From: Planctomycetota bacterium
GTDB taxonomy: Bacteria > Planctomycetota > Phycisphaerae > Phycisphaerales > Phycisphaeraceae
NCBI GenBank assembly: GCA_024279275.1
Contig: JAJRRS010000060.1
Span: 1 to 53,094, forward strand
Direction of reading: 5' to 3'
DNA length: 53,094 nucleotides
The translations under genes and the position numbers were made by a program. Every line of letters begins with the position of its first letter. The stretch's first letter is position 1. The notes beneath the pieces were generated by a model. The model was not told the DNA's origin. It ran no database searches and was given only the letters and a program-made list of their open reading frames with translations. Below, in pieces: positions 26,931-36,617 of the stretch.

Positions 26931-27434
26931 TCACAACAAATCGACGGTGACCCGCCCTGTAAAAGACGCGACCGTTACGCGGTAGCGTCGTCCTTGAAAC
27001 TCGATTTCTACTGTTCCGCCGTTAAGCGGGCTGCCCAGGGCGTCAAACTCAAGTGTGGGTGATCCGCCCCCGAAGTTGGCTGAAACGATGACCACGCCCT
27101 GGAAGCGTGAGTCGGCGATGAAGTCAACCGTGTAGTTGTTGGTGGTTCCGCCCTTCCAGTTTGCGCTGAGTATGACGTCGGCTTCATCGGTCAGGGAGTA
27201 GCGTTCGTTTGCGGGGTCGAAGACGACCTTGCGGTTACGTTGCTGAGCGATGGCGTCGTTCTGAGCGAAGAGGATGTCTGAGATGATGATCCTGGCTGCG
27301 GCCTGGACCCCCAGCGTCCCGGCGGCGAGCATATGGGGCACGATGATCGCGGCGGCGATGCCGAGGATGGCGACGATGATCAGGACCTCGACGAGCGTGT
27401 AGCCGGCGGTGCGTGGCGTCGGGTTGGGTGTCAT
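26931..27434 (-). CDS. Prepilin-type GspH/FimT-like pseudopilin
   Basis: 167 residues from ATG 27434 (an ATG 33 bases upstream is also in frame). The prepilin site is RTAG-YTLVEVLIIVAILGI: cleavage after Gly, then Tyr1 with Glu5 and a hydrophobic helix. The rest is a beta-rich globular domain ending in the YRVTVASFTGRVTVDLL type tail of GspH/FimT. Such minor pilins start or cap the fibre. The leader contains the R3 palindrome 27463-27487. Confidence 0.85.
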   Translation of the reverse strand: MTPNPTPRTAGYTLVEVLIIVAILGIAAAIIVPHMLAAGTLGVQAAARIIISDILFAQNDAIAQQRNRKVVFDPANERYSLTDEADVILSANWKGGTTNNYTVDFIADSRFQGVVIVSANFGGGSPTLEFDALGSPLNGGTVEIEFQGRRYRVTVASFTGRVTVDLL

Positions 27435-27462
27435 CGGGGACAATTTGTTTCTCCCACACAGG

Positions 27463-27487
27463 CCCACGTTCGCCGAACGCGGGCTTC
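27463..27487. repeat. Short palindromic repeat, family R3, copy 2
   Basis: CCCACGTTC-gcc-GAACGCGGG followed by CTTC; one arm mismatch compared with the copy at 20162. It lies between the small protein gene and the pseudopilin gene. Confidence 0.7.
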
Positions 27488-27525
27488 GTTGCTACACAAG
27501 GAAACGGGTGCCCACATGGGGTTTA

Positions 27526-27795
27526 CTACTTAGACGATCCTGCTTCGAGTCGTACGCGGGCGCTGCCGCTGGAGAGCATCGACTTGAGGCCGGTGGTGTC
27601 GTCGTTGATTTTCTTGAGGATGCTGATCATGTCTTTTCGTTGCTGTGCGGCGTTGGTGAGTCCGACGGCCTTGGCCTGTGTGGAGACGGAGAGTGCGTCG
27701 CCGCCGGGTGTGGTGTTCCATTGTGTCCAGAGGTTCGCGGTCAGCAGGACTGCGATCAGCGTGAGTACGGCGTTGAGGTATCGCAATGACTTCAT
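27526..27795 (-). CDS. Small membrane-anchored protein of the pilus locus, unknown function
   Basis: 89 residues from ATG 27795, chosen because AAGGAG lies 8 bases upstream. One membrane helix (~6-24, NAVLTLIAVLLTANLW) is followed by a short soluble tail with a heptad-like pattern. No family is recognised. It lies between the second prepilin and the GspH-like pseudopilin and is in the same direction, so it may take part in pilin handling; that is inference from position only. Confidence 0.6.
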   Translation of the reverse strand: MKSLRYLNAVLTLIAVLLTANLWTQWNTTPGGDALSVSTQAKAVGLTNAAQQRKDMISILKKINDDTTGLKSMLSSGSARVRLEAGSSK

Positions 27796-27941
27796 GGGCT
27801 GGCTCCTTGATCCCAAGTAAAAAATTCTTCTGTGACGGTTAGATCGACCAGAACGGTGGGCGACTGAGGCCCACTGCGCCGATCGAGGTGCTTTTTGTGT
27901 GTGTTTATCGGTCTGTGAGGGCGGGTGTGTATAAGGCTGGA

Positions 27942-28457
27942 CTAGTAAGAGCGGATTGAATTAATCTGGTCCATGTCAAGCTCATCAGCTTTTCCGATGG
28001 CCATGACGCCAAAGACCTTGCCGGTGGTTTCGTCGTAGACCCATCCGACCCCGGCGGCGGCGGTGTCGGAGACGGTTTGGCTGTCCTCGAAGGGATTTAT
28101 GGGCATTTTTTTGATGTACGGGCCGTAGACGTGGACCCCATCGACAGGGGGGGAGCCGACGTCGCCTGTAATATCAGTCCGACTAAGCAGTACGTTCCAG
28201 GCTGCGCCCAGTTGTGCGAGCGATGGGTAGGTGCTGTCGTGTTGTGCGTGGTAAAGCTCGACCTGGGACCGTATGACCTGGAGTGACCCCTTGAGGCTGC
28301 TAGATCGGGCGGTCTCCGAGGCGCTGGCGAACTGGGGGACGACCACGGCGGCGAGGATGCCGAGGATCACGACAACGATCAGGATTTCGACGAGTGTGAA
28401 GCCTAGTGCTGGTCGGGTGCGTTGTGTCTCGGCTGTTACGGTTTGACTGCGTGTCAT
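27942..28457 (-). CDS. Type IV pilin/GspG-like major pilin 2
   Basis: 171 residues from ATG 28457; the longer in-frame start lies within the terminator and is not used. Prepilin site RPALG-FTLVEILIVVVILG: cleavage after Gly, Phe1, Glu5. The helix continues with AAVVVPQFASASETARSSSL as in GspG-type pilins. It is similar to the pilin at 28564-29112 in the helix and in the GWVYDETTGKVFG end. It may be another major subunit or a minor pilin. Confidence 0.9.
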   Translation of the reverse strand: MTRSQTVTAETQRTRPALGFTLVEILIVVVILGILAAVVVPQFASASETARSSSLKGSLQVIRSQVELYHAQHDSTYPSLAQLGAAWNVLLSRTDITGDVGSPPVDGVHVYGPYIKKMPINPFEDSQTVSDTAAAGVGWVYDETTGKVFGVMAIGKADELDMDQINSIRSY

Positions 28458-28503
28458 GGGCACTTGGCCTTTCTCGGCTATCGGACGGTTACCGTTGTCC
28501 CGG

Positions 28504-28537
28504 AAAAAAGTCGCCGTGGCGATCAAGCCACGGCGAC
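28504..28537 (-). terminator. Rho-independent terminator between two pilin genes
   Basis: On the minus strand GTCGCCGTGGC pairs perfectly with GCCACGGCGAC (11 bp, loop of 6), followed by six T residues at 28509-28504. It is 27 bases past the stop of the first pilin and in front of the second, so the first can be made in excess of the genes after it. Confidence 0.92.
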
Positions 28538-28563
28538 CATTGGGTATCTGATGTGTCCGAAGA

Positions 28564-29112
28564 TTACTCGACGTTGAAGTCCGGGCCTTGGATCAGGCCG
28601 AGGTTGGCCGCGTCCACGGTGGTGGGGATATTAGCCTTAATTTCGCCGGTATCCATGCTGTAGGCCCAACCGACGTTGGTGTAGCCCGGGGCCGCGACGA
28701 CGCCGGTGCCATCGCCGGTCATGTTGACTGTGATATTCAAGGGCGGGGTTCCGGTGCTGACGATAAACCCGTTGGATGGGGCCTGCTGCAGGTACGGGCC
28801 AAATGCTCCGGTTGCGACGTTGATGGTGCCGTCGAGATCGGTGGGTTTTGTCAGCGGGTTCCAGGTATTGGTATCCGTATCAATCGCACTGGCGACCGAC
28901 AGATCGGGATAGTTGCCGTTGTGCTGGACCTGGTACAGTTCAAGTTGGCTGCGCATGGTTTGCAGTTGTGTGCTCAGGCTGGAGCTCTTGGCCGATTCGG
29001 ATGCACTGGTAAACTGGGGGATGACGATCGCGGCTAAGATGCCGAGGATCACGACGACGATCAGGATTTCGACCAGGGTGAAGCCCCGGGCCACTTGCTT
29101 ACGATTCAACAT
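28564..29112 (-). CDS. Type IV pilin/GspG-like major pilin 1
   Basis: 182 residues from ATG 29112 (TAGGAG 8 bases upstream). Prepilin site VARG-FTLVEILIVVVILG with Phe1 and Glu5; an ATG 57 bases upstream would lengthen the leader and is less likely. The helix continues as AAIVIPQFTSASESAKSSSL, closely like the second pilin. A strong terminator follows. First position in the cluster plus a terminator suggests the most abundant fibre subunit; that is inference. A promoter should lie in 29113-29400; I could not pick out a clear one. Confidence 0.92.
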   Translation of the reverse strand: MLNRKQVARGFTLVEILIVVVILGILAAIVIPQFTSASESAKSSSLSTQLQTMRSQLELYQVQHNGNYPDLSVASAIDTDTNTWNPLTKPTDLDGTINVATGAFGPYLQQAPSNGFIVSTGTPPLNITVNMTGDGTGVVAAPGYTNVGWAYSMDTGEIKANIPTTVDAANLGLIQGPDFNVE

Positions 29113-29481
29113 AGAAACTCTCCTAAAACCTAAAGGTTCAACCAAAACCCACTTGCTCATGAGCCTCACGCGGGCTCGGTGTGTTCCGTAATAAAAACTC
29201 GACTCGATCTAACAAACCCCCATCCGTGGGTCAGGCCAAACCCGTGGTCGGGTGTGCCTGTTTTTCAATCGTCCAGTAATCGCGGCGACTTAACCTGTGA
29301 TAACCGGGATTCGTTTCTTCGATCCTCGGCAAGGCGTCATCGCCAATCGATCACTTACAAGATGAACAGAACGATTCATCGGAGGGGTATGCAATTGATT
29401 GATGAAGTTTTATCTACCCGGCACAGACCGATAGCCTTGGCTTGGCGTTATAACCGGTACAGGTTAACGGGGAAGGGGTAG
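29113..29481. other. Leader region of the pilin operon
   Basis: The stretch between the pilin start and the element at 29482. It holds AT-rich parts and short GGGT/ACCC hairpin words near 29220-29265. No ORF with a ribosome site and no recognised riboswitch. It should contain the pilin promoter. Confidence 0.4.
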
Positions 29482-29687
29482 GGATTAACCACAGAGGCAC
29501 AGAGACGCAGAGAAGAAAAGAAAGTGGAACAGGGATGGATACGGATAAAACAAAAGAATTGATCCGCAGATTGCGCAGATTTCACAGATTCGAGCGGAGT
29601 GTGAGGGGTATAGATCAAATCTGCGTCATCTGCGTAATCTGCGGATACTTCTGATTTGATTTTTCTCTGTGCCTCTGTGGTTAATCC
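29482..29687. repeat. 206-bp nested inverted-repeat element
   Basis: Perfect 24-bp terminal inverted repeats (GGATTAACCACAGAGGCACA and four more bases, 29482-29505; its reverse complement at 29664-29687). Inside is a second pair of related words around CCGCAGATTNCGCAGAT (29564 on and 29620-29645, opposite). The right end overlaps the Nudix gene: the GGATTAACC word supplies the last Asp and the TAA stop. Confidence 0.85.
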
Positions 29688-30100
29688 AAATCGAGGTGAG
29701 CGAGGATGCGGGTGAAGAGTTCTCGGGCTTCGGGGAAGGTGAGGCGGTCTTTGGCCTGTTCGGCGGTGAGCCAGGCGTGGTCCTGGACTTCATCGGGTTG
29801 GGTTGTAACGGTGAGGTCGTTGACGTGGCCGATAAAGAAGGTGACTGTCTTGTCGATGCGCTGGCCCTTTTTATTGATGAAGGTGTAGCGTTCGATGAAG
29901 CGTTCGTCGGTGAGCAACTTGACGGACTTGACGCCTGTTTCCTCAGCCAGTTCACGCAGCGCGGTCTGGGCGGGGGTTTCACCTGGGTCGGCGTGGCCCT
30001 TGGGGAAAGACCAGTGGCCCTTGGTTTGGTGGATGAGGAGGAAGTGGCGCGAGCCGGCTTGGGTATGGACGGGGATGATGCCGAATGATTCATCTTTCAT
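29681..30100 (-). CDS. Nudix hydrolase
   Basis: 139 residues. A perfect Nudix box is present at ~35-57 (GHADPGETPAQTALRELAEE then TGV): Gly, Glu, Arg-Glu and Glu-Glu in the canonical spacing. These enzymes hydrolyse nucleoside diphosphates linked to another group with Mg2+. The sequence WSFPKGHADPGE resembles Ap4A hydrolase or MutT relatives, but the substrate is not readable. The stop codon TAA lies within the inverted-repeat element at 29482-29687, so its extreme C-terminus appears to have been set by an insertion. Confidence 0.92.
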   Translation of the reverse strand: MKDESFGIIPVHTQAGSRHFLLIHQTKGHWSFPKGHADPGETPAQTALRELAEETGVKSVKLLTDERFIERYTFINKKGQRIDKTVTFFIGHVNDLTVTTQPDEVQDHAWLTAEQAKDRLTFPEARELFTRILAHLDLD

Positions 30101-30173
30101 GGGGTGGCTTCCAAGAGAGATTCGGAGTCAGGTTAACCGCCAAGACGCCGAGGACGCCAAGAAGAAAGAGGTT

Positions 30174-30267
30174 GTCCGCAGATTGCGCAGATGACACAGA
30201 TTTCGAGCAGGAGATTGGATCGCTTGCGGGATTTAATCTGTGGGATCTGTGCAATCTGCGGATAACT
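30174..30267. repeat. Inverted repeat of CCGCAGATTGCGCAGAT-type words
   Basis: The left arm starts near 30174 with TCCGCAGATTGCGCAGAT; the right arm ends near 30267 with ATCTGTGCAATCTGCGGATA. Related to the inner words of the element at 29482-29687. A run GCCAAGACGCCGAGGACGCC sits just upstream (30139-30158). Confidence 0.7.
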
Positions 30268-30280
30268 CCCTCTGGACAGA

Positions 30281-32071
<1,791 letters not shown>

Positions 32072-32145
32072 GGTAAACCGGGTAGGGCCTGTCGTGGGAT
32101 CGCCCCGCGTGGGGGCGGTGCGTAGAGCGGGGCATTCTAGCAGGC

Positions 32146-32787
32146 TTAGGCTTTTGAGGCGGTATTCGAGATTGCCCCGCTGGCCCGACGGACCTGGGCG
32201 AGGTCGGGGTCGGTCGCACCTGCTTGGGCCAGCGTGTCGCAGAGGTTGGCGAGCATTCGGTCGGCCCCGGCGGTGCCTCGGGATCGCCCTACTGCCCCGA
32301 CGTCGATCAACCATGGCCGATCTTCGTCGTCTATCACGATATTGCTGGCCTTGTGGTCGCGGTTAAACAGGCCTTTGCGGATCAGTTCGCCGGTGAGTTG
32401 GCCGACGGCTTCCAACACCCGCTGGCGACGAGCTGGGTCGGTCATTTTTCCGTGATTGAAGAGGTTGTGCAGGCTGGTGCCTCGGTGCGGGGTGACCAGC
32501 CAGAACCTGGCCGCGACGCCGCGGCGCTGAACCCCCGACGCGATGATCGGGGCAACCGGCAGACCCGCCGCTTTGAGTTGTCGGAACCGGCGGATCTCGC
32601 GCTGGCCGGGGTGCAGGCCAAGCGCCAGGCCCAACCCCTGCCGAAGCGGGCTGAACTCGAAGCGTTTAATGACGAAAGATGCGCCGCCCTCGCTGCTCAC
32701 ACACCAGACCCGGCTGCGGGCGTCGTGCTTGTAGACCTGCTGAGGCTCGAGGTCGTTTATCCAGGCGGGGTCGAATCCGGTGTGCAT
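32146..32787 (-). CDS. Lipopolysaccharide-kinase-like (Kdo/WaaP/InaA family) protein
   Basis: 213 residues from ATG 32787 (a TTG 6 bases upstream is possible). It has a small-kinase pattern: a Lys in ASFVIKRFEF, a catalytic loop GLFNRDHKASNIVID (Asp with Lys two positions on), and a metal loop WLIDVGAVGR in the place of DFG. This matches the InaA/WaaP/Kdo kinase family, which phosphorylates lipid A core sugars; planctomycete members have unproven targets. It lies 74 bases upstream of lepA, in the same direction. Confidence 0.85.
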   Translation of the reverse strand: MHTGFDPAWINDLEPQQVYKHDARSRVWCVSSEGGASFVIKRFEFSPLRQGLGLALGLHPGQREIRRFRQLKAAGLPVAPIIASGVQRRGVAARFWLVTPHRGTSLHNLFNHGKMTDPARRQRVLEAVGQLTGELIRKGLFNRDHKASNIVIDDEDRPWLIDVGAVGRSRGTAGADRMLANLCDTLAQAGATDPDLAQVRRASGAISNTASKA

Positions 32788-32872
32788 CGTCAAAGGTTAA
32801 GCCGGATCAACCCACCGCTGCAAGCTGTGACGGCTTTCGCCGGGTTCGCGAATCTGCGATAATCCGTTGCTT

Positions 32873-33583
32873 ATGGGTGACTACTGCATTAAAGACGGAT
32901 ACGAACATCGCACGGTCAACGCGACGATGGAGGCTGAGGCTGGGGATTACTGGGACGCCAAGCGGCTGGTCTTGAGCCATTATGCGCAGTGGCATGCTTA
33001 CGACCGGGCGGCGGGGTTGGTGAAGGAACATGGGCTGAAGACGGTGCTGGATGTGGGGTGTGGGGTTGGGCATAAATTGATGGATATGATTGCACCGCTG
33101 GCGGAGGTGACGGGGGTGGAGCAGCCGACGGCGGCGGCGAAGGCGAAGGAGTTGTTTCCGGATGGGCGGTTTGTGAGTGCGGACCTTGAGCGTCCGGATG
33201 AAACGGGGCTGGGAAAATTCGACCTGCTGTTGTGTGTGGATGTGATCGAGCATTTCCTTGACCCGGATGTGCTGCTGCGTTTTATGCGTTCGCACTGCCA
33301 CGAGCAATCGTATGTGTTGTTGTCGACGATCGAGCGTGATGTGCGCCGGGGCAAGTCGAATAGAAAATCGAGTAAGGCTGAGCATGTAAGGGAGTGGAAC
33401 CTGGATGAGTTTGGTGCTTATCTATCGAGCCAGGGGTTCGAGGTGATCGAGCATCGGACGGCGCCGGCATTTAAGATGGGGTTGTGGTGGCCGTTGATTA
33501 AGGATCGGATTCGGCTGCTGCGTAAGGGCGTGAGCATCAACTACAACCAGGTGGCGGTGTGTCGGCCAAGTGGTGGGGGTTGA
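32873..33583 (+). CDS. Class I SAM-dependent methyltransferase
   Basis: 236 residues from ATG 32873 (a TTG 6 bases before is in frame). The SAM motif I is VLDVGCGVGHKLMDMI, motif II region VTGVEQP, and motif IV FDLLLCVDVIEHFLDPD, followed by a typical C-terminal beta sheet. Methyltransferase_11/23-like. Target unknown. It is three bases upstream of the glycosyltransferase gene, so the two form an operon and are probably involved in making or decorating a glycan; that is inference. Confidence 0.88.
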   Translation: MGDYCIKDGYEHRTVNATMEAEAGDYWDAKRLVLSHYAQWHAYDRAAGLVKEHGLKTVLDVGCGVGHKLMDMIAPLAEVTGVEQPTAAAKAKELFPDGRFVSADLERPDETGLGKFDLLLCVDVIEHFLDPDVLLRFMRSHCHEQSYVLLSTIERDVRRGKSNRKSSKAEHVREWNLDEFGAYLSSQGFEVIEHRTAPAFKMGLWWPLIKDRIRLLRKGVSINYNQVAVCRPSGGG

Positions 33584-33586
33584 ACG

Positions 33587-34717
33587 ATGCGTGTCTGCCT
33601 GTTTACGCCGACGTTTCTGCCGTCGATTGGCGGGGCGGAGTTGGCGGGTGATCGTATATTGCGTGGGTTGCAGGCGCGTGGGCACGAGGTGCAGGTCTTG
33701 TGCCAGGACCACGGCAAGCCGGGCGAGCTACCGTACCCAGTCACGCGCTACCGTAGACCGCCGGCGCAGCACCTCTGGCCGGAGGTATTGAGTCGGCATG
33801 TCGGACGAACATTTCGCAAGCAACCCTTTGATGTGATGCTGGCGTTTTATGGGTATCCGACGGGGTATGCGGCGGCGAGGGTGAAAAACAAGCTGGGGTT
33901 TAAGCTGGTGGTCAGCGCGCGGGGTGCGGATTTGTATCCGAACTTCCATGCGCTGAAGAAGCCTCGCGTCAAGGCGACGATCCGTGCGGGGTATCGGGGT
34001 GCGGACCGGATCATTTCGTTGAGTGATTGGCTGGATGATCGGCTGCGCGAGATGGCTGGGCCGGGGCTGCCGCCGATTGATCGGGTGCTTAATGGGATTG
34101 ATCTGGATGCGTTTGATGGGGGGTTGAAAGCGGCGAAGGAGATGGCTTCGCCGTTTGATCTGACACCGGGGCGATTTGTATTGCATCTGGCGCGGGTTGG
34201 GCCGGTCAAACGCCAGGATTTGGCGGTGGAAGCGGTCGGGAAGTTGGCGGGTCGGTTTCGTGAGGCTGGGATGAAGTATGTTTTTGTGGGTCAGGGTGAA
34301 ACGCTTGATGGTCTGCGTCAACAGGTTGAAGCGATGGGCATCGGCGATGTGGTGAAATTCCTGGGTCGGCAGACCGGGGCGAACAAGCACTGGTTACTGA
34401 GGCATGCGCACTCGTTTGTGACGACCAGCCGGGAGGAGGGGATGCCTAACGCGGTGATCGAGGCGGTCGCGGCGGGGCTGCCTGTGTTGGCCAGTGACAT
34501 CGGGCCGCACCGGGAGTTGATGGGGCTGACGAAAGCGGGTTGGACATTCAGGTTCCCCGATGTGAATGACCTGGCGGCGCAGCTTGTGAAGCTGTTGGAA
34601 GATGATCTGTCGTGCTATCGTGATGCGGCGAGAGCGTGTCGGGAGATGTTCAGCCTGGAGACGATGATGGATGGGTACGAGCGGAGTTTGCAGGCGGCGA
34701 TAGTGAATCCCGTTTAG
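33587..34717 (+). CDS. Glycosyltransferase family 4 (GT-B fold)
   Basis: 376 residues with the GT-B architecture. Start MRVCLFTPTFLPSIGGAELA, acceptor domain to ~190, then the donor domain with VLHLARVGPVKRQDLAVEAV and TSREEGMPNAVIEAVAAGLP (the EX7E motif Glu pair) near 282-300. It retains stereochemistry and transfers a sugar from a nucleotide donor to a lipid or growing glycan in the cytoplasm. Its gene starts three bases after the methyltransferase stop. It ends beside a cluster of R1 palindromes at 34710-34785. Confidence 0.92.
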   Translation: MRVCLFTPTFLPSIGGAELAGDRILRGLQARGHEVQVLCQDHGKPGELPYPVTRYRRPPAQHLWPEVLSRHVGRTFRKQPFDVMLAFYGYPTGYAAARVKNKLGFKLVVSARGADLYPNFHALKKPRVKATIRAGYRGADRIISLSDWLDDRLREMAGPGLPPIDRVLNGIDLDAFDGGLKAAKEMASPFDLTPGRFVLHLARVGPVKRQDLAVEAVGKLAGRFREAGMKYVFVGQGETLDGLRQQVEAMGIGDVVKFLGRQTGANKHWLLRHAHSFVTTSREEGMPNAVIEAVAAGLPVLASDIGPHRELMGLTKAGWTFRFPDVNDLAAQLVKLLEDDLSCYRDAARACREMFSLETMMDGYERSLQAAIVNPV

Positions 34718-34785
34718 CGGGCGATCGCAGATCGCCGGGTTTACCCTGCGGGTCAACACGCGGATCTGCGATCCGCCGCTAAACG
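34710..34785. repeat. Cluster of R1-type palindromes
   Basis: A clean R1 copy at 34755-34785 (GCGGATC-tgc-GATCCGC then CGCTAAACG) plus an inverted, decayed copy at 34710-34738 (CGTTTAGCGGG then GCGATC-gca-GATCGC). The right end directly abuts the asnB stop codon (34786-34788); the left copy overlaps the last codons and stop of the glycosyltransferase. Confidence 0.8.
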
Positions 34786-36615
34786 TCATGCCTCTATGTG
34801 ATGCGTATCGAGCCAACCCAGTAGTGCGATGAGGGTGTACATACCGCGTTTGTCGCCTCGGCCGTTTAAGCAGGATGACCAGCGGGTGCTGATTGATTTT
34901 GCATTTAGAAACGGAGCGAGTTCTTCGCAACGCGCGACCCAGTCGTCGCAGCGATCTCGCCAGCTACCGGTGAAGTAGGTGTCCAGTGGGACGGAGAAGC
35001 CGTGCTTGGGGCGGTCCCAGACATCGGGGGTGAGGTGGCGTTTGGAGAGTTCGACGAGCGGGGATTTTAGGCCGTGTTGCATCTTGACGCTTGCGGGCTG
35101 GGGGAGGACGAGATCGACAACGGGGTTGCCGAGCATGGGGACGCGGGCTTCGAGGCTGTGGGCCATGCTGGCGCGGTCGCTTTTTACTAAGCAGTTTTCA
35201 CTGAGGTAGGTCCATAGGTCGGCGCGCATGAGTTGGTCGGTTTCGATCGGCGAGCCGAATTGTTTTGCGAGGCGCAGCCAGTGTTGCATGGTCTGGTCGA
35301 TGGCGCAGGCGTGGGCTGCATCGTGTGTGAGAAGGGCCGGCATATCTTTGCGTGTGCCGGGGAATGGGCCGAACTTGACGCGATCCCAGAGCAGGCCGTC
35401 GGTGCCGCGCAGGGCACGTCGTCGGAGCGCGGGGGGGAGCAGGCCCAAGCGGTGCAATAGATTAAATGGGGGGCTGCCTGTGTAGGATGATTCGCCTTGG
35501 AGGAATCTTGGGTATCCGCCGAACAGTTCGTCGCCGCCGTCGCCGGTGATGGCGACGGTGACGTGTTGGCGGGTAAGTTCGCAGAGTTCGCGCAGCGGGA
35601 GGTAGGCGGGGTCTGCGAGTGGTTGGTCGAGGTCGGATAAAGATTCGGCGAGGATATCGCCGGTGATTTGGTGCGCGTTAAGTTCGTGGTGTTCGCAGCC
35701 GTAGCGTTCGGCAACGATTCGGGCGTATTGGCTTTCGTCGTAGCCGTTTTTTGAGTCGAAGCGGACGGTGAAGGTTTTGACGGGTTTGGATGACGCGGCG
35801 GCCATGTAGTGAACCATCAGGGAGCTGTCGATCCCGCCGGAGAGGAACGCACCCAGTGGGACGTCGGAGACGAGTTGACGTTTTACGCTGGTGGCGAGGG
35901 CGGCGTCGGTGGCGTCTACAAGATCATCGAAGGGCATGGGGGAAGAGGTTGCATGTGGGATGTTCCAGTAGCGTGCTGTGTCGAGTTGGCTGGTGGATGG
36001 GTTCCATGTGAGCCAGGATGCTGGGGGCAGTGATCGGACGTCGCGGAGCATGGTCATCGGCGAGGGGATTGATTGGACGGCGAGGTATTCGCGCAGCGCG
36101 TGGTAATCCAGCCGACGGGGGAAGCCTTGCAACTTAAAGAACGGCTGCATGGTGGATGCGGCGGCGAACCCCCCTGCCACCGAGTAATACAGCGGCTTGA
36201 TCCCGAAGCGGTCACGAGCGGCGAAGAGTGTTTTTTCGTGACGGTCCCAGATGACGAAGGCGAACATGCCATCGAGTCGGTCGAGGATATTTCTTCCCCA
36301 GCGGGCGTAGCCTTCCAGCAGGACTTCGGTGTCGCAGTGGGTGCGCATGGTTTGGCCGAGGGAGGCAAGTTCGTTTCGGATATCGGGGAAGTTGTAGATT
36401 TCACCGTTGTAGGCAAGCGCGTATCGGCCGTCGGCGGAGAGCATGGGTTGCTGGCCGGCGTGCAGGTCGATGATGGAGAGCCGGCGGTGGCCGAGGTGGA
36501 TGTCGTCTTCGTGCCATTCGCCGCGTTCGTCGGGGCCGCGGGTAGTGAGGGAATCGAGGGCGGAGTCGAAGCTGTCCGCAAAGCGATCGCCGATGATGGT
36601 GAGCAGGCCGCACAC
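34786..36615 (-). CDS. asnB: Asparagine synthase (glutamine-hydrolysing) or related amidotransferase
   Basis: 609 residues from GTG 36615; the Cys after the start (V/M-C-G-L-L) is the N-terminal nucleophile after Met removal, which fixes this start. N-terminal class II glutaminase ~1-190 (RGPDERGEW, LGHRRLSIIDL, YNGEIYN). C-terminal synthase ~210-600 with the pyrophosphatase loop LSGGIDSSLMVHYM and AITGDGGDELFGGYPRF. It makes Asn from Asp, ATP and Gln, but in glycan clusters such proteins often amidate sugars or acids. Three bases separate its GTG from the upstream stop. A dispersed repeat abuts its stop codon. Confidence 0.92.
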   Translation of the reverse strand: MCGLLTIIGDRFADSFDSALDSLTTRGPDERGEWHEDDIHLGHRRLSIIDLHAGQQPMLSADGRYALAYNGEIYNFPDIRNELASLGQTMRTHCDTEVLLEGYARWGRNILDRLDGMFAFVIWDRHEKTLFAARDRFGIKPLYYSVAGGFAAASTMQPFFKLQGFPRRLDYHALREYLAVQSIPSPMTMLRDVRSLPPASWLTWNPSTSQLDTARYWNIPHATSSPMPFDDLVDATDAALATSVKRQLVSDVPLGAFLSGGIDSSLMVHYMAAASSKPVKTFTVRFDSKNGYDESQYARIVAERYGCEHHELNAHQITGDILAESLSDLDQPLADPAYLPLRELCELTRQHVTVAITGDGGDELFGGYPRFLQGESSYTGSPPFNLLHRLGLLPPALRRRALRGTDGLLWDRVKFGPFPGTRKDMPALLTHDAAHACAIDQTMQHWLRLAKQFGSPIETDQLMRADLWTYLSENCLVKSDRASMAHSLEARVPMLGNPVVDLVLPQPASVKMQHGLKSPLVELSKRHLTPDVWDRPKHGFSVPLDTYFTGSWRDRCDDWVARCEELAPFLNAKSISTRWSSCLNGRGDKRGMYTLIALLGWLDTHHIEA

Positions 36616-36617
36616 CG

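Noticed and set aside
28458..28526. The longer N-terminus for pilin 2 (start at 28526)
   Set aside because: The extra part would lie within a strong terminator hairpin, and prepilin leaders are short; ATG 28457 fits.
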